This document shows, in pieces, positions 51,272-60,451 of a DNA stretch of 64,000 bases (the stretch's first letter is position 1; every line of letters starts with the position of its first letter). This DNA is from Myxosarcina sp. GI1 (GTDB lineage: Bacteria > Cyanobacteriota > Cyanobacteriia > Cyanobacteriales > Xenococcaceae): NCBI RefSeq assembly GCF_000756305.1, contig NZ_JRFE01000026.1:110217-174216 (forward strand), read 5' to 3'. The notes under the pieces are model-generated. The model did not search any database. It was given only the letters and a program-made list of their open reading frames with translations, and was not told the DNA's origin. The position numbers and the translations under genes were made by a program.

Positions 51272-51781
51272 TTATCCCAGACTACAGGAGTTACGATAAA
51301 AACTGCGTAACAACGTTGCACCGCAAATTAGCTTGGTCGCTTCTAAAATCCAGTAGCTTACGTGCATTGTAGTCATGGAACCAGAAGTAGCTCCGATAGA
51401 TTCAAACTGATTTAAAGATAATCCCATCGCACTCATGTGAGGAGTGAGATTGTAGGTATAAACCAAAGCAATTGCCAGTAAAACAGTAGCTAGAAAAATA
51501 GATTTGTTGTTAATGTGCATTGTCGAGCGATCGCCATAGCGAAAAACCAGACAACCAGTCAAGACCAAAGCGGCACAAAGTGCTTCAACGTGGTTGAAAG
51601 AACCAAAAATTGTGTAGCTAGCACCAGCAAAACCAGGCTCATTCATCATGCCTGCCGACAGCAGCCCAGGAATAATTAGACAATCTAAAACTAAACTACC
51701 ACTAAGCCAAAAACCTAAAGCAAACATTATAATTGTTTGCCAATTAATTTGTCTCGAAGGACGAGAAGAAACAAAATTCAT
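51272..51781 (-). CDS. Conserved membrane protein (DUF4149-like)
   Basis: 169 residues, four membrane helices. The first helix FALGFWLSGSLVLDCLIIPG and SFNHVEALCAALVLTGCLVF are typical for a family like DUF4149/TMEM205; the loop GLLSAGMMNEPGFAGASYTI is conserved. Histidines in HVEAL, TPHMSAM and HVSYW could bind metal or haem. Function unknown. Confidence 0.6.
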   Translation of the reverse strand: MNFVSSRPSRQINWQTIIMFALGFWLSGSLVLDCLIIPGLLSAGMMNEPGFAGASYTIFGSFNHVEALCAALVLTGCLVFRYGDRSTMHINNKSIFLATVLLAIALVYTYNLTPHMSAMGLSLNQFESIGATSGSMTTMHVSYWILEATKLICGATLLRSFYRNSCSLG

Positions 51782-51874
51782 AAATTTAGAAAAAATATTA
51801 TTTATTGCATTTCCAGCTTAACTAATAATTTTGGTGTAAAACATCACAAAACGTAAAGTATTTTTAAATTCTTT

Positions 51875-52468
51875 TTAGTGAGAATGCTGTTGAATATCAG
51901 CGATTGAGAAAATAGCTTGAAAATCAATTCCTTTAGACTGATATAATTCTCTACCGCCCTGCTCGCGATCTACTAGAGCAATAATTTTGTCTACTTGATA
52001 GCCAGCTTCCTGCAATCTTTCTACCGCAGTCAAAGCCGAACCTCCCGTAGTAACTACATCTTCTAAAACAACTACTTTGGCTTTCTCTGGTAGCTGACAG
52101 CCTTCAATATAAGCTTGGGTGCCATGTCCTTTGGCTTGTTTGCGAATAATCAGAGCGGGAAGCGGACGATTGGCAATTGCCGAAATCAGACTAACGGCAG
52201 TAACCATCGGATCTGCTCCCAAAGTCAAACCCGCTACTGCCTCTGTATCTGGCGGTAACAAGGAAAACAGCAGGCGACCAATAACCAAAGCACCTTCTGC
52301 TCTTAGAGTAACTTGTTTGCCATTAATATAATAAGAACTTTTAGCACCTGAAGAAAGCACAAAATCACCTTCAACATAGGCATACTTTACTAGTAAATCT
52401 AAAAGAGTTTGGCGTAAAGTATCGCGATCGGCAGATAAAAGAGATGTTTCCACTGTATCTATATTCAC
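51875..52468 (-). CDS. pyrE: Orotate phosphoribosyltransferase
   Basis: 197 residues. PRPP loop VVVLEDVVTTGGSALTAVER (about 132-151) with the DVVTTGGS signature; also AGLTLGADPMVTAVSLISA and KGHGTQAYIEG. Transfers orotate to PRPP in UMP synthesis. The short version is typical for cyanobacteria. It is a single gene with a divergent hypothetical. Confidence 0.95.
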   Translation of the reverse strand: MNIDTVETSLLSADRDTLRQTLLDLLVKYAYVEGDFVLSSGAKSSYYINGKQVTLRAEGALVIGRLLFSLLPPDTEAVAGLTLGADPMVTAVSLISAIANRPLPALIIRKQAKGHGTQAYIEGCQLPEKAKVVVLEDVVTTGGSALTAVERLQEAGYQVDKIIALVDREQGGRELYQSKGIDFQAIFSIADIQQHSH

Positions 52469-52541
52469 AATTAACTAATAGACTGTGCTTTCGCTAAATC
52501 TTCGGCTAGGATCGAGCAGAAGTTTATGGAAATTGTCATAA

Positions 52542-52922
52542 ATGTTTATTAAGTTTACTAAATTAACTCAAATTTTGGCGATGGCTGGTGTTGCTAGCCT
52601 ATTTTCTCTGGAAACTATGGCTCAAACCGAACCCGAAGCGTCTGTAATTGAAGATTCAATCTCCTTAGAGCAAGCTTTTAAAAAGGCTTACTTTGACCAT
52701 GCTCGAGATGCTTATTACGAAAGCGGTATTCTGGGACAGTTAAATACTATTCTTGGCTTTAACAGGTTTCCCGAAACTCAAATTCTTTTAGATGGCAAGG
52801 CAGTAGATCGCCTGTATCAAGATGCCCTCAACCAGCAAGTAGAGGTGGGAATGCCAATTAAGACTTTAGATCTGCCCAATCCCTATGAAACATCATTAAG
52901 AGAGTCTGGAGGCATCGAATAA
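52542..52922 (+). CDS. Exported small protein, unknown
   Basis: 126 residues. A signal peptide (KLTQILAMAGVASLFSLETM AQ, cleavage probably after AMAQ-like residue 28) precedes an acidic domain with SISLEQAFKKAYFDHARDAY and ILGQLNTILGFNRFPETQIL. It resembles cyanobacterial exported hypotheticals. A tRNA gene lies 42 bp downstream on the other strand. Confidence 0.65.
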   Translation: MFIKFTKLTQILAMAGVASLFSLETMAQTEPEASVIEDSISLEQAFKKAYFDHARDAYYESGILGQLNTILGFNRFPETQILLDGKAVDRLYQDALNQQVEVGMPIKTLDLPNPYETSLRESGGIE

Positions 52923-52963
52923 AATTTAGTATACCTCTTATTTTTTATTTTCTTTGAGTATAA

Positions 52964-53036
52964 TCCAGGGTGCAGGAGTTGAACCTGCCTAGCACGAATT
53001 ATGAGTTCGTTGCCTAAACCGCTCGGCCAACCCTGG
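52964..53036 (-). tRNA. trnI-CAU: tRNA-Ile2 (anticodon CAU)
   Basis: 73 nt cloverleaf on the minus strand. The acceptor stem CCAGGGT pairs with ACCCTGG, D-arm GCC/GGC, anticodon stem ACGAA/TTCGT with loop CTCATAA, T-arm GCAGG/CCTGC with loop TTCAACT, discriminator A. The anticodon is CAT (53001-53003 on plus is its complement). The CGAACTCATAATTCG arm resembles plastid trnI-CAU, so it is probably the lysidine-modified Ile tRNA for AUA rather than elongator Met. CCA is not encoded. Confidence 0.88.
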
Positions 53037-53122
53037 TATTTTTTCTCGCTCGATCATTATATTAGATAAATACCGTTATTTTGACAAAAGAAATCGCTTC
53101 TATAGCGGGGTCATTTTTTTAG

Positions 53123-53797
53123 ATGAAGCTAAAATCGACATTACTACTGACTTTAACCTTTTTTTTTCTCATGCTAGCCGCTAGCGTTGCCAGTGCCTTT
53201 GTAGGATATATAATGGGCCGAGAAGCACTTAAAGTCGTAACTCAGCCAGATATTCAATCTAGAGAGCGTAGTACGGATAACAAGCCCGCAGGAAAATATA
53301 AAGGTTTAGAATTAGTCAGCGAAAGAGAAATTTTAATCGATGTTTACAATCGTACTCACGGTCGAGAGCAAAAAAAAATCGAACAGCAGTCCCAAGCAGT
53401 TAGATCGAATAAGATAGTCAGACATGATTCTAAGCCTCAAACCGTTGCCAATTTTACGCCTGTAGACAGCCAATCTAAAGGGTTAACTTTAATGGTATCA
53501 AATGCTCGATACGAAGCTGATTCACTATTGCTAGAACTAAATCTTAAAAATGACAGCGATCGTTCGGTTCGCTTTCTATATAGCTTTATCGATCTCATAG
53601 ACGATCGCAATTTGCCTTTGAGTGCCATTCCCGAAGGTTTACCATCAGAACTACCTGCCGATGGAAAAAATTATCGCGGTAAGCTTGAAATTCCCCAAAC
53701 ATTACTCGATAACAGTAAAAGTGTTTCATTAACCTTGACTGATTATCCCAAACGGGAAATAGAACTACAATTGAATAACATTCCTATAGTTAGATAG
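53123..53797 (+). CDS. Membrane-anchored protein, unknown
   Basis: 224 residues. One N-terminal helix (LLLTLTFFFLMLAASVASAF, about 6-25) is an anchor or signal. A basic and polar linker follows (DNKPAGKYKGLELVSEREIL, QSQAVRSNKIVRH), then a beta-sandwich-like domain (LTLMVSNARYEADSLLLELN, FLYSFIDLIDDRNLPLSAIP, LPADGKNYRGKLEIP). The domain may be an extracytoplasmic Ig-like fold. Not recognised. Confidence 0.65.
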   Translation: MKLKSTLLLTLTFFFLMLAASVASAFVGYIMGREALKVVTQPDIQSRERSTDNKPAGKYKGLELVSEREILIDVYNRTHGREQKKIEQQSQAVRSNKIVRHDSKPQTVANFTPVDSQSKGLTLMVSNARYEADSLLLELNLKNDSDRSVRFLYSFIDLIDDRNLPLSAIPEGLPSELPADGKNYRGKLEIPQTLLDNSKSVSLTLTDYPKREIELQLNNIPIVR

Positions 53798-53878
53798 ATA
53801 GCAACCCGTTATTGAAAATTAGATTGAGAATGTTTGATGTAAGTGGTACGAGTACTTTTTTCAATCGCTAATTAATTG

Positions 53879-55204
53879 ATGGTCGAGCGCAACTTTTTTC
53901 TAACTTTCTTTGGTGTTTTTCTCTTAATCGCGATTAATGCTTTTTTCGTTACCGCAGAGTTTTCGATTGTCTCAGTCAGGCGCTCGCGTATAAGCCAATT
54001 AGTTAAAGATGGAGATATTCAGGCACAAACAGTTCAATCTTTACAGAGAAGCATCGAGCGTTTGTTGTCTACTACGCAGTTGGGTATTACTCTATCGAGT
54101 TTGGCTTTGGGGTGGGTGGGAGAAAAAACGATGGCGGTTTCTATTGCTTCTGCGATCCGCAGCCTAGCCTTACCGATTGGACTTTCTGAAGCACTAGCCC
54201 ATTCTTTTGCCGTTCCAATTTCTTTTTTACTTTTAACCTATTTACAAATAGTATTAGGAGAACTATGTCCCAAATCAGTGGCTCTACTCTACCCAGAACA
54301 GTTAGCCAGGTTTTTTGGTGCTCCTAGTATAGTTATCGCTCGCATTTTTAGTCCTTTTATCGCCATTTTAAATTGGTCTACTCGTTGGTTTTTGAGGCTT
54401 GTGGGTATAGAATACAGCGGGCAGGGATGGTATCACCAAGTAACCTCTGAAGAATTACAGTTAATTATTGCTACCGAACGAGAATCTACTGGTTTAGAAG
54501 CTCAAGAAAGGCAAATAATTAAAAACGTATTTGAATTTAGAGAAGACACGGCAGTCAAAATTATGATTCCCCGTCCCGATATTAAGTTTTTGACTGTCGA
54601 TACTACTATTAGTGAGTTACTGCATACAGTAGCCAGTCAAGGATATTCCCGTTATCCTGTCATTGATGGCTCTTTAGACGACATTCGTGGTGTTGTCGAT
54701 TATAAAAATATAGCTGCTGCTTTAGCTAAAGGACGCTGGCTCGATCGCTCGACAATTAAATCTTGGGTCGAACCAGTTAGCTTTATTCCCGAATCAACTT
54801 CTTTATATGAGCTATTGCCTTTAATGCAGCGATCGCAGCAAAAGATGATTGTAGTTGTCGATGAGTTTGGCGGTACGTCGGGACTAATTACCCTGCAAGA
54901 TTTGATCGACGAAATTATTGGTGACGTAGGTAATTCCGCAACCACACTTACAGGTTCGCCAATTAAAGTTGACGAAAATACCTATATCGTTCCCGCTCAA
55001 ATGAATTTGGAAGAGGTTAACGAGCAGCTAGAGTTAGATTTACCTCTAGCCGAAGAATACAATACACTAGGCGGTTTCTTACTGTATCAATGGCAAAAAA
55101 TCCCCGTTCAAGGAGAAAAACTCAACTACGATAATCTCGATTTTATCGTTACTGCCGCTAAAGATAATCGTCTCGATCGCATTACCGTACGCCGTAATAA
55201 CTAG
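53879..55204 (+). CDS. CNNM/CorC-type transporter (haemolysin family)
   Basis: 441 residues from the ATG at 53879 (the preceding in-frame TTG is not the start). An N-terminal DUF21 (CNNM) membrane domain (four helices, FVTAEFSIVSVRRSRISQLV near 24-43), a CBS pair (about 215-335, VMIPRPDIKFL and GYSRYPVIDGSLDDIRGVVD), and a CorC_HlyC domain at the C-terminus (VPAQMNLEEVNEQLELDLP). The family exports Mg2+ or other divalent cations. It is a single gene, followed by repeats. Confidence 0.92.
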   Translation: MVERNFFLTFFGVFLLIAINAFFVTAEFSIVSVRRSRISQLVKDGDIQAQTVQSLQRSIERLLSTTQLGITLSSLALGWVGEKTMAVSIASAIRSLALPIGLSEALAHSFAVPISFLLLTYLQIVLGELCPKSVALLYPEQLARFFGAPSIVIARIFSPFIAILNWSTRWFLRLVGIEYSGQGWYHQVTSEELQLIIATERESTGLEAQERQIIKNVFEFREDTAVKIMIPRPDIKFLTVDTTISELLHTVASQGYSRYPVIDGSLDDIRGVVDYKNIAAALAKGRWLDRSTIKSWVEPVSFIPESTSLYELLPLMQRSQQKMIVVVDEFGGTSGLITLQDLIDEIIGDVGNSATTLTGSPIKVDENTYIVPAQMNLEEVNEQLELDLPLAEEYNTLGGFLLYQWQKIPVQGEKLNYDNLDFIVTAAKDNRLDRITVRRNN

Positions 55205-55433
55205 AATGTAATTTAAGCTTTAGGGAAAAAAGGAGACTTGGGGACTAAGAGATTTCACTTTACTAAAGAAATCTCTCCCCGTCTCCCCGTCTTTTATTAA
55301 TTGCTACTTGCTACTTACAGCAATTTTCATATTAATTAAGTGCAAATTTAGAGCGAACGAGAATCGCTGAATCCCTAGTGCCTAGTGCCTGACTAGTCCA
55401 AAGTGTACCTCATCCAACTAAAAACTGCTGTAT
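55205..55433. repeat. Repeat-rich spacer
   Basis: Contains AGGGAAAAAAGGAGACTTGG (55222-55241; near copy on minus at 21690-21710), a long bulged hairpin pairing GGAGAC ... GAGATTTC with GAAATCTC ... GTCTCC (55230-55285), heptamers TTGCTACTTGCTACTTAC (55301-55318), and CCTAGTG twice (55374-55387). The hairpin could end transcription of the CNNM gene. No gene. Confidence 0.6.
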
Positions 55434-56717
55434 TTATCTACCCAACTTATTAGGAATTCCCTCACAGCCTCCAGGAATCGTGGCTCTCGTTTTTTCTCCC
55501 CCCCAAGCACAGCAATAATACCTTTGTTCGGCACTAAGTCTTTTAACTCCCGAAAGATTGGCTTTTTCAATTACCACTCCAGTATTTTCTCCCGTTTTAT
55601 AATTTGGCGAACCTTTAATACTGCGTGGAGAAGCAGTTTCTAGTTCGCCATAATACAAACGAGTGCTTTTGAGATCTGCCCCTGCCAGATTGGCTTCGTA
55701 TAGTACGGTACGAGCTAAATTGGCTTTGACCAAATCGCAATGACTGAGATTGGCTCTTACCATGTTGGCATCGCTTAAATCCGTCCAACGTAGATCCTGA
55801 CCCACAAGACTTGCTCCAGCTAACATCACTCCTAAATCGATTACTCTGGTTCCGTAAGGGCGATCTTCAGCATAACCACCGCTGCCGTCTAGCATCGGTC
55901 TACCCAGGCGATTATCTCTTTGTAGAGGTGTTAGCAAGCGCGATTGAGACAAAAAACGAATTATTTTGGCTTTTCCCCCTTCATCAACACTAGAAACAAT
56001 TGAGGCGGTTCTACCTTCGGCGATCGCTCTTTCTTGGGGCCAGTCTTCTAACAATCCTTCTTCGTTGAGGGTTAGGTCGGAAATTCCCTGAAAATAAGCA
56101 TCGATGGTTTGCTGTTGGGTGATACGGTTTTGTTGAATCGTTAGATCTTTGGAAATAACGTACTGCGCCCAGGCGACATATACTGCCAGTATGGCGATCG
56201 ATATTTGACCTACAGCTGCAACCCAGTCTGCCCAAGAACCGAACTCATCGTATTTAAACTGAGTCAACCAATCGCCAACGCGACGATATACGCCTAGATA
56301 GTTAAATAAACCTGCCAGTGCGGCAGTGAAGCCAATAAATGCCAACAGCGTTCGTCTTTCTTGAAGAGTCAAAAATTTGAGAATCCAGACTCGAACCGAG
56401 TTAAAAACTACGCCCAGGGAAAATAATAACGCCGCGATCGCACCAGTTACTCCCAGCCAGGAAAATTTTAGCCACAACCCGACCCCCATCACGGCTACCG
56501 AGAGTAAAATTAGCTGTGATTGGGAAAAGCGAAATTTGCTGGTAGGACTGGGAACGACTATTTTTTTGGGATTCTGACGTTCGTTAGAGGATGGCGATTC
56601 AGACTCTACTAATGAAACAGATTTGGAGTCTGTATTTGGCGCATCTTTGCCATTTTCAGTTACTTTTGCTAGAGCGTTATCCAAATTATCCTGAGAAGTA
56701 TTTGAGCGATCGTTCAT
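55434..56717 (-). CDS. Pentapeptide-repeat membrane protein
   Basis: 427 residues. An acidic N-terminus (about 60), two to four membrane helices (LILLSVAVMGVGLWLKFSWL, LLAFIGFTAALAGLFNYLGV, AVGQISIAILAVYVAWAQYV), a cytosolic linker with QQNRITQQQTIDAYFQGISD, and pentapeptide repeats (about 300-355, ANMVRANLSHCDLVKANLAR and AGADLKSTRL). The end is Cys-containing (YYCCAWGGEKTRA). The repeats form a right-handed quadrilateral helix. Function unknown. Pentapeptide proteins are abundant in cyanobacteria. Confidence 0.87.
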   Translation of the reverse strand: MNDRSNTSQDNLDNALAKVTENGKDAPNTDSKSVSLVESESPSSNERQNPKKIVVPSPTSKFRFSQSQLILLSVAVMGVGLWLKFSWLGVTGAIAALLFSLGVVFNSVRVWILKFLTLQERRTLLAFIGFTAALAGLFNYLGVYRRVGDWLTQFKYDEFGSWADWVAAVGQISIAILAVYVAWAQYVISKDLTIQQNRITQQQTIDAYFQGISDLTLNEEGLLEDWPQERAIAEGRTASIVSSVDEGGKAKIIRFLSQSRLLTPLQRDNRLGRPMLDGSGGYAEDRPYGTRVIDLGVMLAGASLVGQDLRWTDLSDANMVRANLSHCDLVKANLARTVLYEANLAGADLKSTRLYYGELETASPRSIKGSPNYKTGENTGVVIEKANLSGVKRLSAEQRYYCCAWGGEKTRATIPGGCEGIPNKLGR

Positions 56718-56989
56718 CCTTGCTGATAAATTTTATAATATTTTCAACTATCATACTCAAACCACGACCTAGCAGCATTCTACTAATTACCGATTGCTGT
56801 AAAAAATAGGCATTGCATCGTAATCGGATAGTTAAGATTAGTAGAGACAGAAATACCTCACGAGAGTAAGTTTTTTACTTATCGGCGTTTATTTTTTTGG
56901 AACTTGGGAAATTAGGAATTTAATCCAAAGGAATAAATTAGAAGAAAAATCCTTCTGCCTTCTGCCGTCAAAAGCAAAGCCTTATTGAC

Positions 56990-58714
56990 TCACCAAGTTC
57001 CCGTTTCCCAGACTGAAATATTAACCCGATTTTTAGAATCGCGTCTGATCTGTCCGCTACGATTCCCCACTGTAAAGGAACTTAAATCGGTCTGGCGTGA
57101 ATAGACGCTTCTAAGCTTATCTTTGACTACTGCAGGTGCTTCACCGCCTAAAAGTTTGGCTAAAGTTTCCTGCATTGCTCCCAAACTTAGCTCTGGGTCT
57201 AAAGCAATATCTGTTTGATGTATATTACCTTTATTATCAGAACGATAGCTAAGATTGACTCGGTCTGGAACGATATCTCGATAGACTAAGATTTGGCTGC
57301 CTTCTTGTCCCCTACGGTCTTGCTCTTGAAACGTTGGTTCTCCTAAAGTACTAACTAATTGGCTTTCTGATGTTCCCGTAGTCAAAATAGGAACGTCGAT
57401 CTCTGGTTTCGGTTGAGAATTTACTACTACCTCTGGCGGTTGAGATTTGGTTTGTTTGGCAATTTCAGGTTTTTCTGTCTCGTTTTCTGCTGCTGTTTCT
57501 GATTCTGGTTCTAGTTCGGTTTCTCGTGCTTCCGCTCGCCGATTGCTTTTGGCTTTGGGCTGCCTGGTTTTTACTTTTGCTTCTAAATCTTCTAAAGGAG
57601 GAAATCGAATTGTTTCGGTTTCTGGGTCTGGTTTCTCTAATTCGGCTGATGTCGGTTCGGGACGCGATCGCCACAAGCTGGATACGGCATAAAATCCTAC
57701 AGAAAATGTACCGACTGCTACGCCTACGGCGATTAGCACAAACCATAGGACACCCGCCCACCAGCTACGCTGTTGGGTTTTTCTGCGCTCGGGCACGTCA
57801 ATACCTACAGTATGACTGTAGTTTTCTGAAGCAACACCTACAGTACCTGTATGAGCGGGAGCGACTCTGAGGGTAGCCCCTGTAACTCGTTCGGTTGCTC
57901 CTGAAGACCTCAATGCCGCTAGCATTTCTCTGGCGGTAGAAAAGCGATCGCGAGGATGCAGACGAATGGCGCGGTTAATGATAGCAACTAGCTCTTTATC
58001 TACACGTTCGGCATGTTCTTGCCAAAGAATTTCACCATTACGAGGATCGCTGTCTAAATCTTGAGGAGACTTACCCGTAAGCAAAAAAATGGCAGTCAGT
58101 CCCAATGCATACAAATCGCTGGAGTAAACGGGGCGACCTACAGCTTGTTCTGATGGCATATAGCCAGGAGTACCGATAGCGGCAGAATAAATACTGCTGT
58201 GGCGATCTACCGTAGTAACAATTGCTTCTTTTACCGCTCCAAAATCAATGAGAAAAGGAGTTTTTCCTTGAAGAATAATATTTTCTGGTTTGAGATCTCG
58301 ATGGATGATATGACGACTATGTACGTAATCGAGTACGGGCAAAAGCTGTAGCAAAATTTGTCTGACTTCTTCGGGACGTAAATTGCCTTCCTGTTGCCAA
58401 TACTGCTCTAAAGTAAGTCCGTCAATCCATTCTTGAACTAGATAAAATTTGTCGGCTTCGGAAAAATAAGCATAAAGTTGGGGGATTTGCGAATTGCCCT
58501 CTCCTAATTCTTCTAAAATTGCTGCTTCACGCTGAAATCTTTCCTTCATCCAGGGGGGAATTTGAGGCTGGTTTACCACTGGCTTGAGTTGCTTGAGGAC
58601 ACACTTTCTTTTTGATGGCATGTGGGTATCCTCAGCCAGATAAGTCTCGCCAAACCCTCCTCTACCGAGAGTTTCTAAAATGCGATAGCGGTTATTTAGA
58701 AGTCCAACTTTCAT
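56990..58714 (-). CDS. Ser/Thr protein kinase with transmembrane segment
   Basis: 574 residues. A Hanks-type kinase domain (about 10-270): GRGGFGETYLAED (loop), Lys41 (VLKQLKP), HRDLKPEN (138-145), DFG (157-159), and GTPGYMPSEQ. Then a Pro/Ser-rich part, one membrane helix (AGVLWFVLIAVGVAVGTFSV, about 320-345), a long acidic linker (EAR..ESETAAENETEK) and a C-terminal domain (STLGEPTFQEQDRRGQEGSQ) on the outer or lumenal side. All catalytic residues are present. Targets are unknown; the receptor-like layout suggests signalling. Confidence 0.93.
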   Translation of the reverse strand: MKVGLLNNRYRILETLGRGGFGETYLAEDTHMPSKRKCVLKQLKPVVNQPQIPPWMKERFQREAAILEELGEGNSQIPQLYAYFSEADKFYLVQEWIDGLTLEQYWQQEGNLRPEEVRQILLQLLPVLDYVHSRHIIHRDLKPENIILQGKTPFLIDFGAVKEAIVTTVDRHSSIYSAAIGTPGYMPSEQAVGRPVYSSDLYALGLTAIFLLTGKSPQDLDSDPRNGEILWQEHAERVDKELVAIINRAIRLHPRDRFSTAREMLAALRSSGATERVTGATLRVAPAHTGTVGVASENYSHTVGIDVPERRKTQQRSWWAGVLWFVLIAVGVAVGTFSVGFYAVSSLWRSRPEPTSAELEKPDPETETIRFPPLEDLEAKVKTRQPKAKSNRRAEARETELEPESETAAENETEKPEIAKQTKSQPPEVVVNSQPKPEIDVPILTTGTSESQLVSTLGEPTFQEQDRRGQEGSQILVYRDIVPDRVNLSYRSDNKGNIHQTDIALDPELSLGAMQETLAKLLGGEAPAVVKDKLRSVYSRQTDLSSFTVGNRSGQIRRDSKNRVNISVWETGTW

Positions 58715-58771
58715 ACAGCTATAGATGGCAATAGTTTTGGGAAGTAACGTCCCATCGCCGACGACTACAGG

Positions 58772-59311
58772 TTATTTTAAATCGAGTAATCCGCGCTCTT
58801 TGAGTTTGGGATTAAAACGAATATCCATTGTAACTCCACGTTCGCTCAACCGCTTTTTTATTTCGGCTTCAACTCGTCTCGCTACTCGTTTTAAAATCTT
58901 AGTCTGTTCCAATTCGCTACTTTGTTGATACTGTGCCTTTTCCTCGTCTGTCATATTTGGTTGGGCATCAATCGGCTCAGTCCAAATATGTTTGGCTTCG
59001 GCATTGCCCACTGGAGTTGCGCCATTTTCGGCAATCCAGGCGGCAGTAGTTTCTTCTAAAATTTTTCTGCTCAGGCGATCGATTGGCTTAACTTTCAGCC
59101 AGTAGCAATTTTGGGGTTGACGTACTAAATGCTGTTTGAGACTAAGATAGATGTCGCGAGAAAAACCGACATACTGAAGTTGTTTGTGGCGATCGAAGAT
59201 TGCATAGGCACCAATGGTTTTTTGAAAATCTTCGTCAATGCAACCATTATCATCTAAATACTCGATATATTGCAGACTAGAAAGCGATGTAGCTGCTGTT
59301 TGTGCGGTCAT
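58772..59311 (-). CDS. GIY-YIG nuclease-fold protein
   Basis: 179 residues. A GIY-YIG-like domain: AIFDRHKQLQYVGFSRDIYL (about 32-51, Tyr in the first motif, Arg in SRDIY), LEETTAAWIAENGATPVGN with the Glu. The C-terminus (EQTKILKRVARRVEAEIKKR) is helical and basic. The domain occurs in repair and homing nucleases; cyanobacterial stand-alone proteins of this type are unstudied. It is 13 bp from the next gene, so probably an operon with it. Confidence 0.75.
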   Translation of the reverse strand: MTAQTAATSLSSLQYIEYLDDNGCIDEDFQKTIGAYAIFDRHKQLQYVGFSRDIYLSLKQHLVRQPQNCYWLKVKPIDRLSRKILEETTAAWIAENGATPVGNAEAKHIWTEPIDAQPNMTDEEKAQYQQSSELEQTKILKRVARRVEAEIKKRLSERGVTMDIRFNPKLKERGLLDLK

Positions 59312-59324
59312 AAAAAATACTCAG

Positions 59325-59645
59325 TTAAACTTTGCGATAGATGGCACAGAGGCGATTGGGTTTGAAAATTTTGGCTTGAAACATAAAAGTAGGAGGAACG
59401 TTGATGATTATGTAATCATCTGAAGCGTGATATCTTTCGTACTCTACGGGCATACCTTTAGGTGTTTTCTGACTGTAGGGTACGGGTTGAAATAATTGGT
59501 TAATAAACTCTAATTTATTCTCTTTAAGACTTTGAGTAATCTGGTTGACAAACGTTTCATTAGTTAATAAACCAAACAAAATATTTTTAGCTTCGGGCTG
59601 GAGAGTAAAGCTGGTATCGTAATTTTGGACAATTTTCAAAGCCAT
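59325..59645 (-). CDS. Small conserved protein, unknown
   Basis: 106 residues: ALKIVQNYDTSFTLQPEAKN, then a helix (FVNQITQSLKENKLEFINQL) and a beta part (YIIINVPPTFMFQAKIFKPN). No signal or membrane segment. Not recognised. Its gene is followed after 13 bp by the GIY-YIG gene, so a shared transcript is likely. Confidence 0.55.
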   Translation of the reverse strand: MALKIVQNYDTSFTLQPEAKNILFGLLTNETFVNQITQSLKENKLEFINQLFQPVPYSQKTPKGMPVEYERYHASDDYIIINVPPTFMFQAKIFKPNRLCAIYRKV

Positions 59646-59752
59646 ATTTTACTATTTGCCATAACAAAGGACTGATGCGATCGTAGCAGACATCACTTAG
59701 TTAATTACCGAGTGTTAACTTTCTTATATTGACAACAGTTTTCGGTGGTTAT

Positions 59753-60445
59753 TTAGTTGGCAAATAGTCTCATTCTTAGTTTCTGCTGCTGCATTTGAGC
59801 TAAATCTATTTGTGGCGTACAGGAACTCATCTCGTTTATGGTCATAGACTTTGCCTTTAGATACACAGTTGCGATCGCCTCCGATAGAGAAGTCAAGATT
59901 TGTTGCGAGTTAATGTGTCCGATCGCGCCCAAACGAATTGCCGCGCCCAGCAAACCAGTAGTCAAACTATGCAGAAACGCGATCGCGGCTTCTGACTCGG
60001 TCAAACCTGCTACCCTACTAACTACAGCAAAAACAGTTGGCTGCAAACAGTAAATCTGCTTGGTAGCCGTAAGTTGTTTTAAGCTTTCTAACCACACGTC
60101 TTGCCAGGTAGAGCTTGCAACCATTAGTAAAGCGCGTCCGCTTTTAATTTGAGCCTCGCGATTAGTCTGAATTAGGGTTCGGGTAAATAATTCCCTGTCT
60201 GCCGTTTTTATGGCTTCCAGGTTATTGCTTAGAATACCTCGGTAGGCGTGAATTAACGCCACTAAATCGCAAGTGCCAATCTTATTGTGCAATAGTATGT
60301 CTAAAAACTGTTTGACATCTTCTGCTGTAGTTACTAAGCCGTTTTGCACTAATGATTCCAAACCATGAGAAAGAGTATAGGAACCAGAAGGAAAAAACGA
60401 ATCGGATAACTGCATCAAAGCAAGCTGGCGGTTAATTTTATTCAT
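59753..60445 (-). CDS. ureF: Urease accessory protein UreF
   Basis: 230 residues, all-helical. Conserved: [20 protein letters not shown] (about 10-29), [34 protein letters not shown], and [20 protein letters not shown]. UreF with UreD, UreG and UreE loads nickel in urease; no other urease gene is in the window. It directly follows galE (6 bp), an operon of unrelated roles. Confidence 0.93.
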   Translation of the reverse strand: MNKINRQLALMQLSDSFFPSGSYTLSHGLESLVQNGLVTTAEDVKQFLDILLHNKIGTCDLVALIHAYRGILSNNLEAIKTADRELFTRTLIQTNREAQIKSGRALLMVASSTWQDVWLESLKQLTATKQIYCLQPTVFAVVSRVAGLTESEAAIAFLHSLTTGLLGAAIRLGAIGHINSQQILTSLSEAIATVYLKAKSMTINEMSSCTPQIDLAQMQQQKLRMRLFAN

Positions 60446-60451
60446 TTCTAC

